This document shows, piece after piece, positions 8,848 through 19,524 of a stretch of 64,000 nt of DNA. This DNA comes from Bacteroides pyogenes DSM 20611 = JCM 6294 (GTDB lineage Bacteria; Bacteroidota; Bacteroidia; Bacteroidales; Bacteroidaceae): NCBI RefSeq assembly GCF_000428105.1, contig NZ_ATZH01000023.1:1-64000 (forward strand), in the 5' to 3' direction. Position numbers and translations under genes: made by a program. How positions within the stretch are numbered: the first letter of the stretch is position 1; every line of letters starts with the position of its first letter. The notes beneath the pieces were generated by a model. The model saw nothing but the letters and a program-made list of their open reading frames with translations, ran no database searches and was not told the origin of the DNA.

Positions 8848-10149
8848 ATGAATTGCAAAAAAATATTAATTTCAAGCTTGCTGATTTCTTTTATAAGCTG
8901 TAATTTATCAACAGATTTTGAGCCTATAACTCAGGAAGAAAAATCTAATTATCTTGGAACACGTAGCCAACAATCTCTCGTCATTTTTGAAGACGATTTT
9001 GAGCAAACCGGCCGAATACCCGATACAACCAAATGGTCTTTATGTCCTCGTATTGAACCGGCTTGGGGAAAACATCTTTCGGAAAGTTACGATCAAGCTT
9101 TTGTTGAAAACGGAAATTTGGTTTTGCTTGCAGAAAAAAAAGAAGGGGAATATAAAGCCGGAGGAATTCAAACACTGGGAAAGTTCGACTTTCAATATGG
9201 GAAGGTTGAAGTCTGTGCCCGATTCACCAAAACAGCTCAAGGAGGATGGCCGGCTATCTGGATGATGCCCTCCATACACAGATATGCAGGAAGTTCGTGG
9301 CCTGCATGCGGAGAAATAGATATAATGGAACAATTAAACCATCAATCTATTGTACATCAAACAATCCACAGTCATTATAAGAATACCCTCCATTTTTACC
9401 TTCCTGTACCTGCCATGATCAGTTCATACAAAAGGGATGAGTATAATGTATACGGATTGGAATGGACGCCTGATTATTTGATATTCTCGATCAACGGACA
9501 AAGTAAGCTTAAATATCCCAACATGCATTTTGCCAGTGAGCCATCTAAAAAACAATGGCCGTTCAATGCGCCATTCTATTTAATTTTAAATTACGCATTA
9601 GGGGGACCGGATACTTGGCCGGGAGAGATCAAGGACGCAGACCTTCCGGCGAAAATGGAAATAGACTGGGTGAGGATCTACTCGCATACATTGTCGGAAC
9701 ATCATATAACTTCCGGCGATACTTACAATATTTTGACAGCTCTGAATGCAAAAAGTGCGGTTGACGTAGCAGGTGCAGGGACGACAGATGGAACTTCTGT
9801 TATTCTTTGGCATGGCAATAGCGCTGTGAATCAAAAATGGATTGTTACAGAATTGGATAATGGCTACTACAGACTTTCTCCGGTCTACGTTCCGGATCAG
9901 GCTCTTAGCGCTCCTCTTGATTCATCGGCTACAAATCAGCAATTGGAGATAAGGACTTATAAAGGAGAGCTTTCACAGCAATGGAAAATAAAAAGTGTCG
10001 GTAATGGCTTTTTTACTCTTTCACCTGCATATTCCCCTGAGATGTCGATGGATGTCATTGGAGAGGAAACAGAAGACGGGACTTCTATCGCCTTATGGAA
10101 GACAACCGAAAAGATAAATCAACGCTTTATGTTCAAGAAGACGCGGTAA
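8848..10149 (+). CDS. GH16 glycoside hydrolase lipoprotein with ricin-type lectin domain
   Basis: A 433-residue predicted lipoprotein (Cys18 after a hydrophobic leader ending SFISC). Residues about 45-280 form a GH16 beta-jelly-roll with the catalytic signature GEIDIMEQL: Glu156 as nucleophile, Asp158, Glu161 as acid/base. Residues about 290-430 are a ricin-like beta-trefoil (repeated NQKW / SQQWKI / NQRF signatures) that may bind the glycan. GH16 members cut beta-1,3/1,4-glucans or galactans, and some Bacteroides members cut mucin O-glycans; the substrate is not evident. It is followed by a hairpin and the HTCS gene, as the enzyme of this locus. Confidence 0.92.
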   Translation: MNCKKILISSLLISFISCNLSTDFEPITQEEKSNYLGTRSQQSLVIFEDDFEQTGRIPDTTKWSLCPRIEPAWGKHLSESYDQAFVENGNLVLLAEKKEGEYKAGGIQTLGKFDFQYGKVEVCARFTKTAQGGWPAIWMMPSIHRYAGSSWPACGEIDIMEQLNHQSIVHQTIHSHYKNTLHFYLPVPAMISSYKRDEYNVYGLEWTPDYLIFSINGQSKLKYPNMHFASEPSKKQWPFNAPFYLILNYALGGPDTWPGEIKDADLPAKMEIDWVRIYSHTLSEHHITSGDTYNILTALNAKSAVDVAGAGTTDGTSVILWHGNSAVNQKWIVTELDNGYYRLSPVYVPDQALSAPLDSSATNQQLEIRTYKGELSQQWKIKSVGNGFFTLSPAYSPEMSMDVIGEETEDGTSIALWKTTEKINQRFMFKKTR

Positions 10150-10249
10150 ACAATAAGGCTAAATTTATGGTAACATGTTGACGCATGAGAGAGAAACAGA
10201 AGACAAAGATTTAAGAAGGTTTTAGAAGGCATTATCAGTGAAATGAAGT

Positions 10250-10289
10250 AAGCTCTGGGTAAAAAAATATAACTATTTACTCAGAGCTT
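10250..10289 (+). terminator. hairpin after the GH16 gene
   Basis: A 14-bp inverted repeat with one mismatch, AAGCTCTGGGTAAA (10250-10263) against TTTACTCAGAGCTT (10276-10289). There is no T-run after it, so it may act in mRNA stability rather than termination. Confidence 0.5.
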
Positions 10290-10352
10290 GGCATAATACA
10301 AGCAAACACATAGTTAAGTGTTGCATTGTTCTTAAAGCAGTAGAACTAAACT

Positions 10353-13300
10353 ATGAATAAATATCATGCAAAAACGTTTTTTTTATTTCCGAGCATTCTT
10401 TTCTGCTTTGTTCTGAAAGCTTGGAGTATGCCGAATGAAAACAATCATATTCGTCCGCCGTTTTATTACTACAAGCAGTTAGGCATCAACGAGGGACTTT
10501 CTCAATCGAGAGTACAGTGTATTCTGAACGATCATAAGGGTTACCTTTGGATTGGAACCCGTTTGGGGCTGAATAGATATGACCGGGATGTACTGACCCG
10601 TTATCCCGACAATCCGTTTCACGATACTCCTCTCTCCGGTGAAATTTTGTTTATCATGGAAGATGCACTGCTGAATCTATGGGTAGGAACTTCTAAAGGA
10701 CTTTGCCGATATGACCGTGCGCACGATTCCTTTATTCCTGTGGTTTATAAAAACAGAAATCCGGTGGCTCTTTCTTTTTTAACTTTAGACGAGGGAATCT
10801 TGTTTTCCGGTTCAGATGCTTTGTATTTATATGAATACGAAAGTAAGAGTCTTTCTCCGATTCTTCAGGAGGCTTACCCTTGTCCGAAGATTCCTCACGG
10901 ACAGCTCCTCCGTTATGATGAGGAGCAAATATTGCTAAATGCGGGGCAAGGAATCTATATCTATGACCAAGTTAAAAAAACATTGAGCAAGGCTGCTTTC
11001 CTTTCTGAAAATCATTACACTGCATTTTTCATGGATTCCCAAAAGAGGTTATGGGTCAGTTCATTCGGGACTGGGCTTTCCTGTTATAGTAACGGAACTC
11101 TCTTAAAGCATTTCAGAACAACCGATTCGCCACTTACTTACGATGTTATTTACGATATAATTGAAAAAGACAATAAACTTTGGGTCGCTACCGATGGAGG
11201 CGGAATCAACATTATCTCTTTATCGGATTTCGAATTCACGAGTATTCAGCACATACAGGATGATTTAGGCTCTCTACCGCTCAATTCGTTTTATAGCCTT
11301 TATAAAGATCCTTCAGAAAACATTTGGTTGGGGAGTATCCGCGGTGGAGTAATCGGTATCAGGGAAGTATATGCCCGGTCGTTCGGGAATGTGCCTTTTG
11401 GAAATCCTTACGGATTGAGCAACCAAAGCATCAACAGCTTCTTTCAAGACAGCGACGGTAGGATATGGATCGGCACCGATGGCGGAGGGATAAATCGCTT
11501 CGATCCGGAAACAGGAAGATTCATGCATTATCCGGCCACCCGATATGAAAAGATCGTGTCTATCATTGAGTATTCACCTGATGAATTAATGTATTTTTCA
11601 TACAATAAAGGAATTTATATCTTCAATAAAAAGACCGGACGGACAAAACCGTTTGTACTGGTTGACCCTGTGACGAATGATAAGAACTGTATTAACGGCA
11701 TCTCTGTCAATATTCTGCGCGTAGCCGACGATAAAATTCTTTTCAGCGGGTTGAACCTGTTTTTGTATGATATCAGACGGAAGACTTTCTCCATAGCGGT
11801 TTCCGAGGAGGAGTACTTTCTTGAAAATTCTCCGTTATTTATCGCAAACAAAGGAACTAAAACTTATTTATCAAATCACATCGGAATCAGCGAATACGAT
11901 TCTTCGACCGAACAGTTTACCATCATCTATAAAAGCTCGTCCTCAGTAAACGATGCCTGTATGGATCGTAGAGGTGTATTCTGGTTGGCTACAACAGAAG
12001 GAGTTGTGTGCTACAATCCTCAAACACGCGAAAAGAAACGGATTGAGACCGAATTGTTTAAAGAGGCCACGTCTATTATTACCGATGATAAAGAAAGAAT
12101 ATGGATTGGAACAAGGCATGAGCTGTTTGTCTACTCTACATTGACGGAAAAGTTTGCCATGATGGGGGAGACCGATGGAGTATTACCCAACGAATACATA
12201 TTTCACGCCATGCTGACGGATAAATCGGGAAATATTCTGATAGGAGGTGCTGCCGGAATGACAGTCATCGATTCGAATGTTTCTTTTAATACCGGCTCGC
12301 AACAAACGATCGAGCTTTTGGATGTGCTCTTAAACGGCGCGTCGCTGTCTATCCACGAACATAAGCAGGATGAAACAGAAACAATCAAAGTGCCGTGGGA
12401 CTTTTCTTCGCTGCAAATGAAAGTCTTGCTTAAAGAGAAAGATGTGTTTCGGAAGAACAAGTTCAGGTTCAGAATCAAAGGGCTTGATAGAAACCACCTC
12501 ACATTAAGCTCCAACTCGCTAAACATCAACTATCTACCTATCGGGAAATACACCATTTACACGTCTTATTACGCACAAGGAAAGGGTTGGAGCAAGGAGC
12601 AGGAAATGCTGATCGTTGAAGTTTATCCTCCTTGGTGGAAGAGCACATGGGGATACCTTGCTATGTTTTTACTTTTATTTTCCGGTGGCTATGCCGCATG
12701 GTATGCCTATCACAAAAAAAGAAAACAGAAAGAGCTTAGGGAGATAGAGAAAATAGAAAATAAAATCAATGAGGAAAAAATTAACTTTCTTACTAATATC
12801 AGCCACGAACTCCGTACCCCCCTTACATTGATCTGCGCTCCTTTGAAACGTATTATGGAGCAGAAAAGCGCAGAGGGAAACCTTCATGAGCAATTGGGAA
12901 ATATCTATCATCAGGCGTACCAAATGAAAGAGATCATAGACATGGTGCTCGACGTAAGAAAACTGGAAGAGGGGAATCAGCCGTTGGAAATGCAAGTCCA
13001 TCCGCTCAACGATTGGGCGAGGAGCATAGGTGACAAGTTTAAGGGTGAATTTGCAAACAAAGGTATAGACTTTCAATATGTATTTGATGAGAGAATCGAA
13101 GGAGTGCCTTTCGATAAAAACAAATGCAAATTCGTTCTGTCCAATTTTCTGATGAATGCTTTGAAGTTCAGCGATGCCGACTCGAAGACCGTTTTAAGAA
13201 CCGAGCTTTGCATGAACGGAGATTATGTACGCGTTTCGGTGGAGGATGAGGGGCTCGGGCTGAAAGAAGTAAACATGGATTTACTTTTTGGTCATTTTTA

Positions 13301-14315
13301 TCAAGGCTTTCACAATAAAGGAGGTAGCGGAATCGGTCTTTCGTATGCTAAAAGTATTATACTTCAGCACAACGGGAGAGTATATGCTTCTCCTAATTCC
13401 GAAAAAGGAGCGGTCTTCTCTTTCGAACTTCCGGTTGAGGCTGTATGTGAAACGGCAATCGACAAGAAAAAAATGCAGACGGAAGGCATGTGTAATGAAT
13501 GCACACAACCGGCGGATCTTTCTTTATTGAAAAAAATGTCAGTGCTCATTGTAGAAGATACCGCAGATTTGAAAGTATATCTTCGAGACACGATGAAGGG
13601 GTACTTTGCGCATGTATATACGGCTAAAGATGGGGAAGAAGGATTGCAACAAGCCAGAAACAAGCTCCCCGACATCATTGTGAGCGACATGATGATGCCG
13701 CGGATGAATGGACTTGAACTTTGCTGTAAGATAAAAAATGATTTGAATATCAGCCATATTCCTTTTATCTTGCTGACCGCTTATCATAGTCCGCAAAATA
13801 TGAACGATAGCTACAAGACGGGAGCCGATGCGTTTTTGCCCAAGCCATTCGAACTCGACGGGTTGCTGGCTCTTATCTACAATCAAATAAAAACACGCGA
13901 GCAAATTCGTTTACGTTATCAACAAAAAGAAATACCTTCTTTGCACGAAACCGCTTTCAGCAATGCTGATGAGACGTTTCTGCTTAAATTGAATGAGATT
14001 ATTACCGATAATATAAACGACCCTGATTTGGATGTTTCGTTGATAGCCGACCAATTGTGCATCAGCCGTTCTCTCCTTTTCAGCAAATTAAAAGCGCTCA
14101 CCGGAATGGGAGTTGTAGATTATATAAAAGCGGAGCGCATCAACAGGGCTGTTTTACTGATGAAAACCACGTCATTGAGCCTGACGGAAATCTCCGAACA
14201 AATCGGATTTTCTACTCTCCGTTATTTCAGCAGAGTTTTTAAAGAGGCTAAAGGTATCATTCCTTCGGAGTTTAAAAAACAACTCACGCAGGACCCCGAA
14301 GATGAAAAAGAATGA
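10353..14315 (+). CDS. hybrid two-component system regulator (HTCS)
   Basis: A 1320-residue one-protein signalling system of polysaccharide utilisation loci. In order: signal peptide/anchor (1-25); a periplasmic double beta-propeller of repeats such as GYLWIGTRLGLNRYD and GRIWIGTDGGGINRFD; a Y_Y_Y-type beta-sandwich (about 660-755); a membrane helix (about 770-790); a histidine kinase with His818 in NISHELRTP and an ATPase G-box (GSGIGLSYAKS); a receiver with Asp1112 in IIVSDMMMPRMNG; and a C-terminal AraC-type HTH (about 1215-1310). It presumably senses a glycan fragment and activates the divergent-facing SusC/D genes and the GH16 gene. Confidence 0.96.
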   Translation: MNKYHAKTFFLFPSILFCFVLKAWSMPNENNHIRPPFYYYKQLGINEGLSQSRVQCILNDHKGYLWIGTRLGLNRYDRDVLTRYPDNPFHDTPLSGEILFIMEDALLNLWVGTSKGLCRYDRAHDSFIPVVYKNRNPVALSFLTLDEGILFSGSDALYLYEYESKSLSPILQEAYPCPKIPHGQLLRYDEEQILLNAGQGIYIYDQVKKTLSKAAFLSENHYTAFFMDSQKRLWVSSFGTGLSCYSNGTLLKHFRTTDSPLTYDVIYDIIEKDNKLWVATDGGGINIISLSDFEFTSIQHIQDDLGSLPLNSFYSLYKDPSENIWLGSIRGGVIGIREVYARSFGNVPFGNPYGLSNQSINSFFQDSDGRIWIGTDGGGINRFDPETGRFMHYPATRYEKIVSIIEYSPDELMYFSYNKGIYIFNKKTGRTKPFVLVDPVTNDKNCINGISVNILRVADDKILFSGLNLFLYDIRRKTFSIAVSEEEYFLENSPLFIANKGTKTYLSNHIGISEYDSSTEQFTIIYKSSSSVNDACMDRRGVFWLATTEGVVCYNPQTREKKRIETELFKEATSIITDDKERIWIGTRHELFVYSTLTEKFAMMGETDGVLPNEYIFHAMLTDKSGNILIGGAAGMTVIDSNVSFNTGSQQTIELLDVLLNGASLSIHEHKQDETETIKVPWDFSSLQMKVLLKEKDVFRKNKFRFRIKGLDRNHLTLSSNSLNINYLPIGKYTIYTSYYAQGKGWSKEQEMLIVEVYPPWWKSTWGYLAMFLLLFSGGYAAWYAYHKKRKQKELREIEKIENKINEEKINFLTNISHELRTPLTLICAPLKRIMEQKSAEGNLHEQLGNIYHQAYQMKEIIDMVLDVRKLEEGNQPLEMQVHPLNDWARSIGDKFKGEFANKGIDFQYVFDERIEGVPFDKNKCKFVLSNFLMNALKFSDADSKTVLRTELCMNGDYVRVSVEDEGLGLKEVNMDLLFGHFYQGFHNKGGSGIGLSYAKSIILQHNGRVYASPNSEKGAVFSFELPVEAVCETAIDKKKMQTEGMCNECTQPADLSLLKKMSVLIVEDTADLKVYLRDTMKGYFAHVYTAKDGEEGLQQARNKLPDIIVSDMMMPRMNGLELCCKIKNDLNISHIPFILLTAYHSPQNMNDSYKTGADAFLPKPFELDGLLALIYNQIKTREQIRLRYQQKEIPSLHETAFSNADETFLLKLNEIITDNINDPDLDVSLIADQLCISRSLLFSKLKALTGMGVVDYIKAERINRAVLLMKTTSLSLTEISEQIGFSTLRYFSRVFKEAKGIIPSEFKKQLTQDPEDEKE

Positions 14316-14392
14316 AATAAAGTCATATCGTAAAAAAGAAAAGAAGGATGCGCATCCTGAAAAATTGCGAATTGTAAGAGGCAAACATAAAA

Positions 14393-14432
14393 TAGCCCTA
14401 TCAAACTTCATTTTGAGGTAATGATAGGGCTA
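14393..14432. terminator. terminator between HTCS and susD
   Basis: An 11-bp perfect inverted repeat, TAGCCCTATCA (14393-14403) and its complement (14422-14432), followed by CTTTTA. It lies between the convergent HTCS and SusD genes. Confidence 0.65.
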
Positions 14433-14589
14433 CTTTTACAGCAACTGAAGATAGGCAGGCTTCAGATTGGAATTTTATCTTCATTGTGTTTGAGTTTTGA
14501 CGCCCTCAATTCTATTCTTACCGGCAATATTCTTGTTTATGAGAAAATTGCTTTTGGTTTAATCGTTACCAATCGGATGCGCTATTCCT

Positions 14590-16317
14590 TTATTTGCTTC
14601 CTGACAATTCTGGGTTAATAGCTTTGTCTGCCGACGGATAAGGCGCATAGTTCATTGATTCGTTCCATGCAGCGTCGACCATTCTTACTCCTTCTTTTGC
14701 ACTAATCTCTATCACTCTGCCATCGGACAATTTCTGTTCGCCTACAACAACGGGTTTGTTGCCCTGCCTTTCTTCAAATGTTTTTTTCAGTAAGTTCAGG
14801 CGAAGTTGGTCTGCCCGCCGGGTAACTAATGCACACCAATTGCCTGCCACTTCCCAACCGTGTTCCTTTGCCACTGCGTTTGCAAAATCGTCTCCTGTCA
14901 TTCCCATAGGTAACTTACCCAAGCCGGCACGTTTGCGAACTTCATTCACACAATTGTAGGCCATATTGTTGGGAGCACCCTCGGCACGAGCTTGAGATTC
15001 GGCATACCACAATAAAAGCTCCGACCAACGAATGATGCGATGCCTCATGCCATTAATCATACCCTGACCGGCAGGTTTCGTATAGTCGTAATCTGCATAA
15101 TCGCTTCCGAATTCATACGTTTTTTCTTCCGCTCCCACCGAGAATACGGTGAACATCGGATGGAATTCGGCTATGGTAGTTTCTTTGATAGGATCGCCTT
15201 CTTCATCTTTCATGATATTCCCTTTGTCATCTTTTCGATAAACGAAATTTCCATCGTTATCCACCTTGCATTCAAACCAATCTACAAGGTTGCCATCCGC
15301 TTTGTTTCCTACTAAAAGTTTTGGAGCATAGATAGCGTCTTTACGTGGACCATCGGGCATTTCTTTCCAAAAGCGGATTTCTCCCCAAGAGTCCCCCCAT
15401 CCGCCGAGCGATTCAAACAAACAGCAGGAAGTAAGTTGTGAGCCCTGAGTGCCCCATCCGCCAAGTTTGTTGTAGCTGATACCTACAATCGTTTCCTTGC
15501 TGTAATTGTGGCTTGGAGCATATACATTTTTAAATTCCGGTTCCAGAATAAATCCGTAGGTACTGTTTTGATCGATGACCTTTTTTGCCTGCTCGGCTGC
15601 CATTCTATAATATTCTTTCCCTTTATTCAGAGGATATCCTGCCATAGCCATGTAAACAGCGGAGAGTGTAGCCTGAGCCGCTTGTTTGGTTATATAAAGA
15701 TCTGTGCCAAAGCTTTTTGCGGGGGCTTCAGTGTAAGAGACTGGCAGAATATTTATGCAGTCTTCCAGATCTTTCACAATGGAAGCGTAGACATCATCCA
15801 CCGAGCTGAGTTTCTTATTGTAGTCAATCTCCAAATCAAGACAGAGAGGCAGGTTTCCCCAAATGCGAACCAATGTGAAATAGCTGTATGCTCTCCAATA
15901 TTTCGCCTGCCCGATAGCTATGTTTTTCTCGCTTTCTCCTGCCGGGGTCTTTCCTGCATTGAGTGCTACGTAGTTACAAGCTTTGATTAAGTTGTAATGT
16001 TGATTCCAGCAGGCTACCAATCCCTTGTTGTCATCAGCCGGACGAAAGCGGTCGAACTCAGCATAAGCTTGTTTATTGGAACCCGGATTTGCCGTCATAT
16101 CGTCTCCCTGCCATTGAGGAATTTGCATATTTGTGTAGGCTTGTGTCGCTGTCACTTGATCGTACAATGCGTACACTGCCATATTCATCTCTTGAACATT
16201 AGAGAAGAAAGTGCCCGGAGTCAGTTTTCCTTTAGGATCTTCTTCCAAGAAATCGCTGCATGATGCGAAAAGCAATCCACCCGCCAATACGCATCCCATC
16301 ATTATTTTATGTTTCAT
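14590..16317 (-). CDS. SusD/RagB-family glycan-binding lipoprotein
   Basis: A 575-residue outer-membrane lipoprotein with Cys20 after LLFAS. It starts with the usual SDFLEEDPKG segment, contains the tetratricopeptide-like helical framework of SusD proteins (for example IAIGQAKYWRAYSYFTLVRI) and ends with the conserved NPELSGSK-type tail. It forms the lid of the SusC transporter encoded just upstream (18-bp gap, same strand) and hands glycan fragments to it. The glycan specificity is unknown. Confidence 0.96.
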   Translation of the reverse strand: MKHKIMMGCVLAGGLLFASCSDFLEEDPKGKLTPGTFFSNVQEMNMAVYALYDQVTATQAYTNMQIPQWQGDDMTANPGSNKQAYAEFDRFRPADDNKGLVACWNQHYNLIKACNYVALNAGKTPAGESEKNIAIGQAKYWRAYSYFTLVRIWGNLPLCLDLEIDYNKKLSSVDDVYASIVKDLEDCINILPVSYTEAPAKSFGTDLYITKQAAQATLSAVYMAMAGYPLNKGKEYYRMAAEQAKKVIDQNSTYGFILEPEFKNVYAPSHNYSKETIVGISYNKLGGWGTQGSQLTSCCLFESLGGWGDSWGEIRFWKEMPDGPRKDAIYAPKLLVGNKADGNLVDWFECKVDNDGNFVYRKDDKGNIMKDEEGDPIKETTIAEFHPMFTVFSVGAEEKTYEFGSDYADYDYTKPAGQGMINGMRHRIIRWSELLLWYAESQARAEGAPNNMAYNCVNEVRKRAGLGKLPMGMTGDDFANAVAKEHGWEVAGNWCALVTRRADQLRLNLLKKTFEERQGNKPVVVGEQKLSDGRVIEISAKEGVRMVDAAWNESMNYAPYPSADKAINPELSGSK

Positions 16318-16335
16318 ATTACAGTCTTTTACAGA

Positions 16336-19300
16336 TTAAAAATTCATTTTTACACCGAGAGTGATTGTACGTGGTGTGGGATAAGCGCCTAAATCTACCC
16401 CGTTATTTATATCCACATTCGCAGAAGAGAAAGAATGGCTGGCAGGATCCATACCTTTGTATCCGGTGATGGTAAAAAGATTCTGAGCGCTTACATATAG
16501 TTTCAAATCTGCGAATTTTGTTATCGATTTGCTCAAGCGGTATCCTAATGTTACATTCTCGAGACGGATATAGTCCGCTTTTTCAAGCCATTGGCTGGAT
16601 TCTCCGCGAGTGGTATTGCTTGTGCTTTGCAAAGAAGGATATTCGGCACCTGTTCCCACTTTATCGAATCCTTTGTTGTAAGCATCGCGTAGGGTGATGA
16701 ATTTAGAGTCTCCCACCATAGATGCCATCGTAAAGCGTACCAGATTTAACTTCTTGGCTCCGAACGATCCTCCAACGAAGCAGTTCAGGTCCCAGTTCTT
16801 CCACGTGAGTTGATTGTTCCATCCGAAAGTTACATCGGGGATGGATTTCCCTAATATGACACGGTCTTCGGAGTCTATTTTCCCATCTTTTTTGTGATCG
16901 GCATATATGTTGTTTCCTTTATCATCCAAACCAATCCATTCGTATCCGTAGAATGCTCCGATAGACTCTCCCGGGATTATGCGGTTTACCTCCGTTACCA
17001 TTCCTGAAGCAGGAGTTGTTCCCGGCAGAAACTTATCACCGGCTAATGAAAGAACTTCATTTTTCAAATAAGTCATGTTTAAAGTTGAAGTCCATGAAAG
17101 GTCATGTCTGTCCAATATACGTCCGGTCATGCTGAAATCTACTCCCGAATTACGTATTTCGCCGGAGTTCACCCAATATTGTCCTCCACCGTTATATCCC
17201 GGTATACTCTTTTGAAGCAATGCATCTGTTGTTTTCCGGTTAAAGTAATCTACTGAGAGCTCAAGGCGGTTGTCGAGGATGGAGAAGTCCAACCCGAAAT
17301 CAAACTGTTTGGTCTTTTCCCATGTGACATTACGGGTTGCCAAATCTTTCGACCAATAGCCCGCATAGTTTGAGGTTCCTCCAAAAAGGCTTCCCGCCAC
17401 ACTCATCAATCCCAGCGTTGAATACGGTTCAATGGCTTGACTGCCCACAATTCCGTAGCTGATGCGCAGTTTGGCATTCTGTACGATTTGTTGTTTCTTC
17501 ATAAAAGCTTCATTGCCCATGTTCCAGGCTACTGCCACTGATGGGAAATATCCCCATTTGTCTTTACTGAACTTGGAAGAGCCGTCGGCGCGCAATGTTC
17601 CGGTGAACAAATACCGATTGTCATAATTATACATCACTCTGCCGACACCCGACAGCAACGCCCATTTACTGTAAGAGTTATTGGCATACTGATTGGCTCC
17701 AAGCCCGAGATTCCACCATCCCACACTTTCTATGGGGAGGTTTTGGCTGGTAGCGTCGATATTTCTGTATTCGGCCTGCGAGGCCTCCCATACCGCAGTG
17801 GCGGTGAGCGAATGTTTGTCCCAATTGCCGATATAGGTCAGGTTGTTGGATGTCTGCAACATCATCCGATACCGGTCGTGATTTCCTGCGCCGTTGGGGT
17901 TGGTGAGGAATACTCGTTTGGTTGAGAAATGATAGCTCTTTCCATCATAATAATCCACTCCGTTTGTGGTAGTGAAAGTAAGTCCCGGAAGCAGTTTGAA
18001 GCGCAAGTCAATCATAGCATTGGCAATATTGCTCATCGACTCGCCGCTTTGCAAGTCGAGAACACCTTTCGGGTTGAAAGCAATATGGTTGTAAGGATCT
18101 TTATTGTAGTTGCCCTTTTGGTCCATCATTTCCATCGTTGGCGAATAATTCAGCGCTACCCAAATCACATTTCCCTTGCTTGCTCCAAAGTCACTGCCTC
18201 GTGTCACATTGTGAGACAGATTGAAATCGGCAGTCAGGTGCAACCAAGAAGTAACATCCGACGTAAGATTGGCGCGCAACTGATAACGTTTGTCCGAAGA
18301 GTTATTAATGATACCGCTTTGGTTCACATGATTGGCAGACAGGTAATACTGTGTTTTGTCATTTCCGTTGGAGATGGCTACTTTGTAATTTTGAGTATAT
18401 CCTGTACGGAAAATTTCATCTTGCCAATTGATTCCCATCGTTCCGTTTTTGTAACCTGTCATTTCGGCATCGGAAAAGGCATTGGCGTCTTTAATTTCAC
18501 GATAAGCGGTGGCATATTCGTAGGGGGTTAATACGTCATATTTCTTGTATACATCGGCTATGCCTATTGATGCGTCGAAACTTATAACTCGCTGATTGGC
18601 ATGTCCCGTTTTCGTTGTAATGAGAATAACGCCATTCGATCCGCGAGAACCGTAGATTGCTGTGGAGGAAGCGTCTTTAAGTACTTGCATGGATTGGATA
18701 TCATCGGGGTTGATGCCTGTCAGGCCATTTTCACGAACAATACCGTCAACCACATATAGAGGGTCGTTGCTACGGCTGATTGATGCCGAACCGCGTACAC
18801 GAATCTTCACCTGTCCGCCGGGTGCTCCGCTATGATCTACTTGCACACCCGAAACACGCCCTTGGAGGGTTTGGGAAACTTGTGTCACAGGCTGATCTCT
18901 GAAGGTTTTGCTATCCATTACCGATACGGAGCCTGCCAAGTCGGCCTTACGTACTGTTCCGTATCCCACAACTACGACCTCTTCGAGGGCTTTGCTGTCT
19001 TCTTCGAGCACAATTTTCAGCTCTTTTTTACTGTCTGCTTTTACTTTTACGGTGGTATAACCGATATAAGATACAGATAAGGTTGCTTGCGGAGAAACAG
19101 TCAAAGCAAAGTTCCCGTCTATATCGGTAACCGTACCGTTCGAGGAATTTCCATCCACCAATATAGTGGCTCCTACTATCGGTTCGCCATTGCGATCGAC
19201 AACCGTTCCTTTTATGCGGACGGTCTGCTGTTGTAATGATTGTACATCTTTAGAAAGTATTTCACCATGAATAGAAAACGGTGAAGCAAAACAGAGAAAC

Positions 19301-19380
19301 GCTCCCATACCTAGGGCTATGAGGGCTTGTTTACGCCGTGGAGATATCAGATAACCTCCTTTTAATTCTTGTTTTTTCAT
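16336..19380 (-). CDS. SusC/RagA-family TonB-dependent receptor
   Basis: A 1014-residue outer-membrane transporter. After a basic start and signal segment (to about residue 40) come a carboxypeptidase-like domain (about 53-127, VKGTVVDRNGEPIVGAT-like), the TonB-box region LEEVVVVGYGT (132-142), a plug domain (about 150-260) and a 22-strand barrel ending in a terminal Phe. It partners the SusD protein downstream and imports oligosaccharides made by the GH16 enzyme. The length fits the family; no N-terminal signalling extension is present, in keeping with HTCS rather than anti-sigma control. Confidence 0.96.
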   Translation of the reverse strand: MKKQELKGGYLISPRRKQALIALGMGAFLCFASPFSIHGEILSKDVQSLQQQTVRIKGTVVDRNGEPIVGATILVDGNSSNGTVTDIDGNFALTVSPQATLSVSYIGYTTVKVKADSKKELKIVLEEDSKALEEVVVVGYGTVRKADLAGSVSVMDSKTFRDQPVTQVSQTLQGRVSGVQVDHSGAPGGQVKIRVRGSASISRSNDPLYVVDGIVRENGLTGINPDDIQSMQVLKDASSTAIYGSRGSNGVILITTKTGHANQRVISFDASIGIADVYKKYDVLTPYEYATAYREIKDANAFSDAEMTGYKNGTMGINWQDEIFRTGYTQNYKVAISNGNDKTQYYLSANHVNQSGIINNSSDKRYQLRANLTSDVTSWLHLTADFNLSHNVTRGSDFGASKGNVIWVALNYSPTMEMMDQKGNYNKDPYNHIAFNPKGVLDLQSGESMSNIANAMIDLRFKLLPGLTFTTTNGVDYYDGKSYHFSTKRVFLTNPNGAGNHDRYRMMLQTSNNLTYIGNWDKHSLTATAVWEASQAEYRNIDATSQNLPIESVGWWNLGLGANQYANNSYSKWALLSGVGRVMYNYDNRYLFTGTLRADGSSKFSKDKWGYFPSVAVAWNMGNEAFMKKQQIVQNAKLRISYGIVGSQAIEPYSTLGLMSVAGSLFGGTSNYAGYWSKDLATRNVTWEKTKQFDFGLDFSILDNRLELSVDYFNRKTTDALLQKSIPGYNGGGQYWVNSGEIRNSGVDFSMTGRILDRHDLSWTSTLNMTYLKNEVLSLAGDKFLPGTTPASGMVTEVNRIIPGESIGAFYGYEWIGLDDKGNNIYADHKKDGKIDSEDRVILGKSIPDVTFGWNNQLTWKNWDLNCFVGGSFGAKKLNLVRFTMASMVGDSKFITLRDAYNKGFDKVGTGAEYPSLQSTSNTTRGESSQWLEKADYIRLENVTLGYRLSKSITKFADLKLYVSAQNLFTITGYKGMDPASHSFSSANVDINNGVDLGAYPTPRTITLGVKMNF

Positions 19381-19516
19381 ACTAATGATTTATTTAAATT
19401 CATTGGAAACCTACTACTGCAAAACGCATGTCTTAGGATTCTTTTCTTATTATATTTATACAAGTCGATTCCAATAAGCAGATTAACAAATCTTTCTTAA
19501 CAATAGAAAGCGTTGG

Positions 19517-19524
19517 CAAAGATA
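19517..19524 (-). promoter_or_regulatory. -7 box for the susC/susD operon
   Basis: TATCTTTG on the minus strand, an exact TAnnTTTG match about 137 nt upstream of the SusC ATG. It implies a long 5' leader, common for SusC-type operons. Confidence 0.5.
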
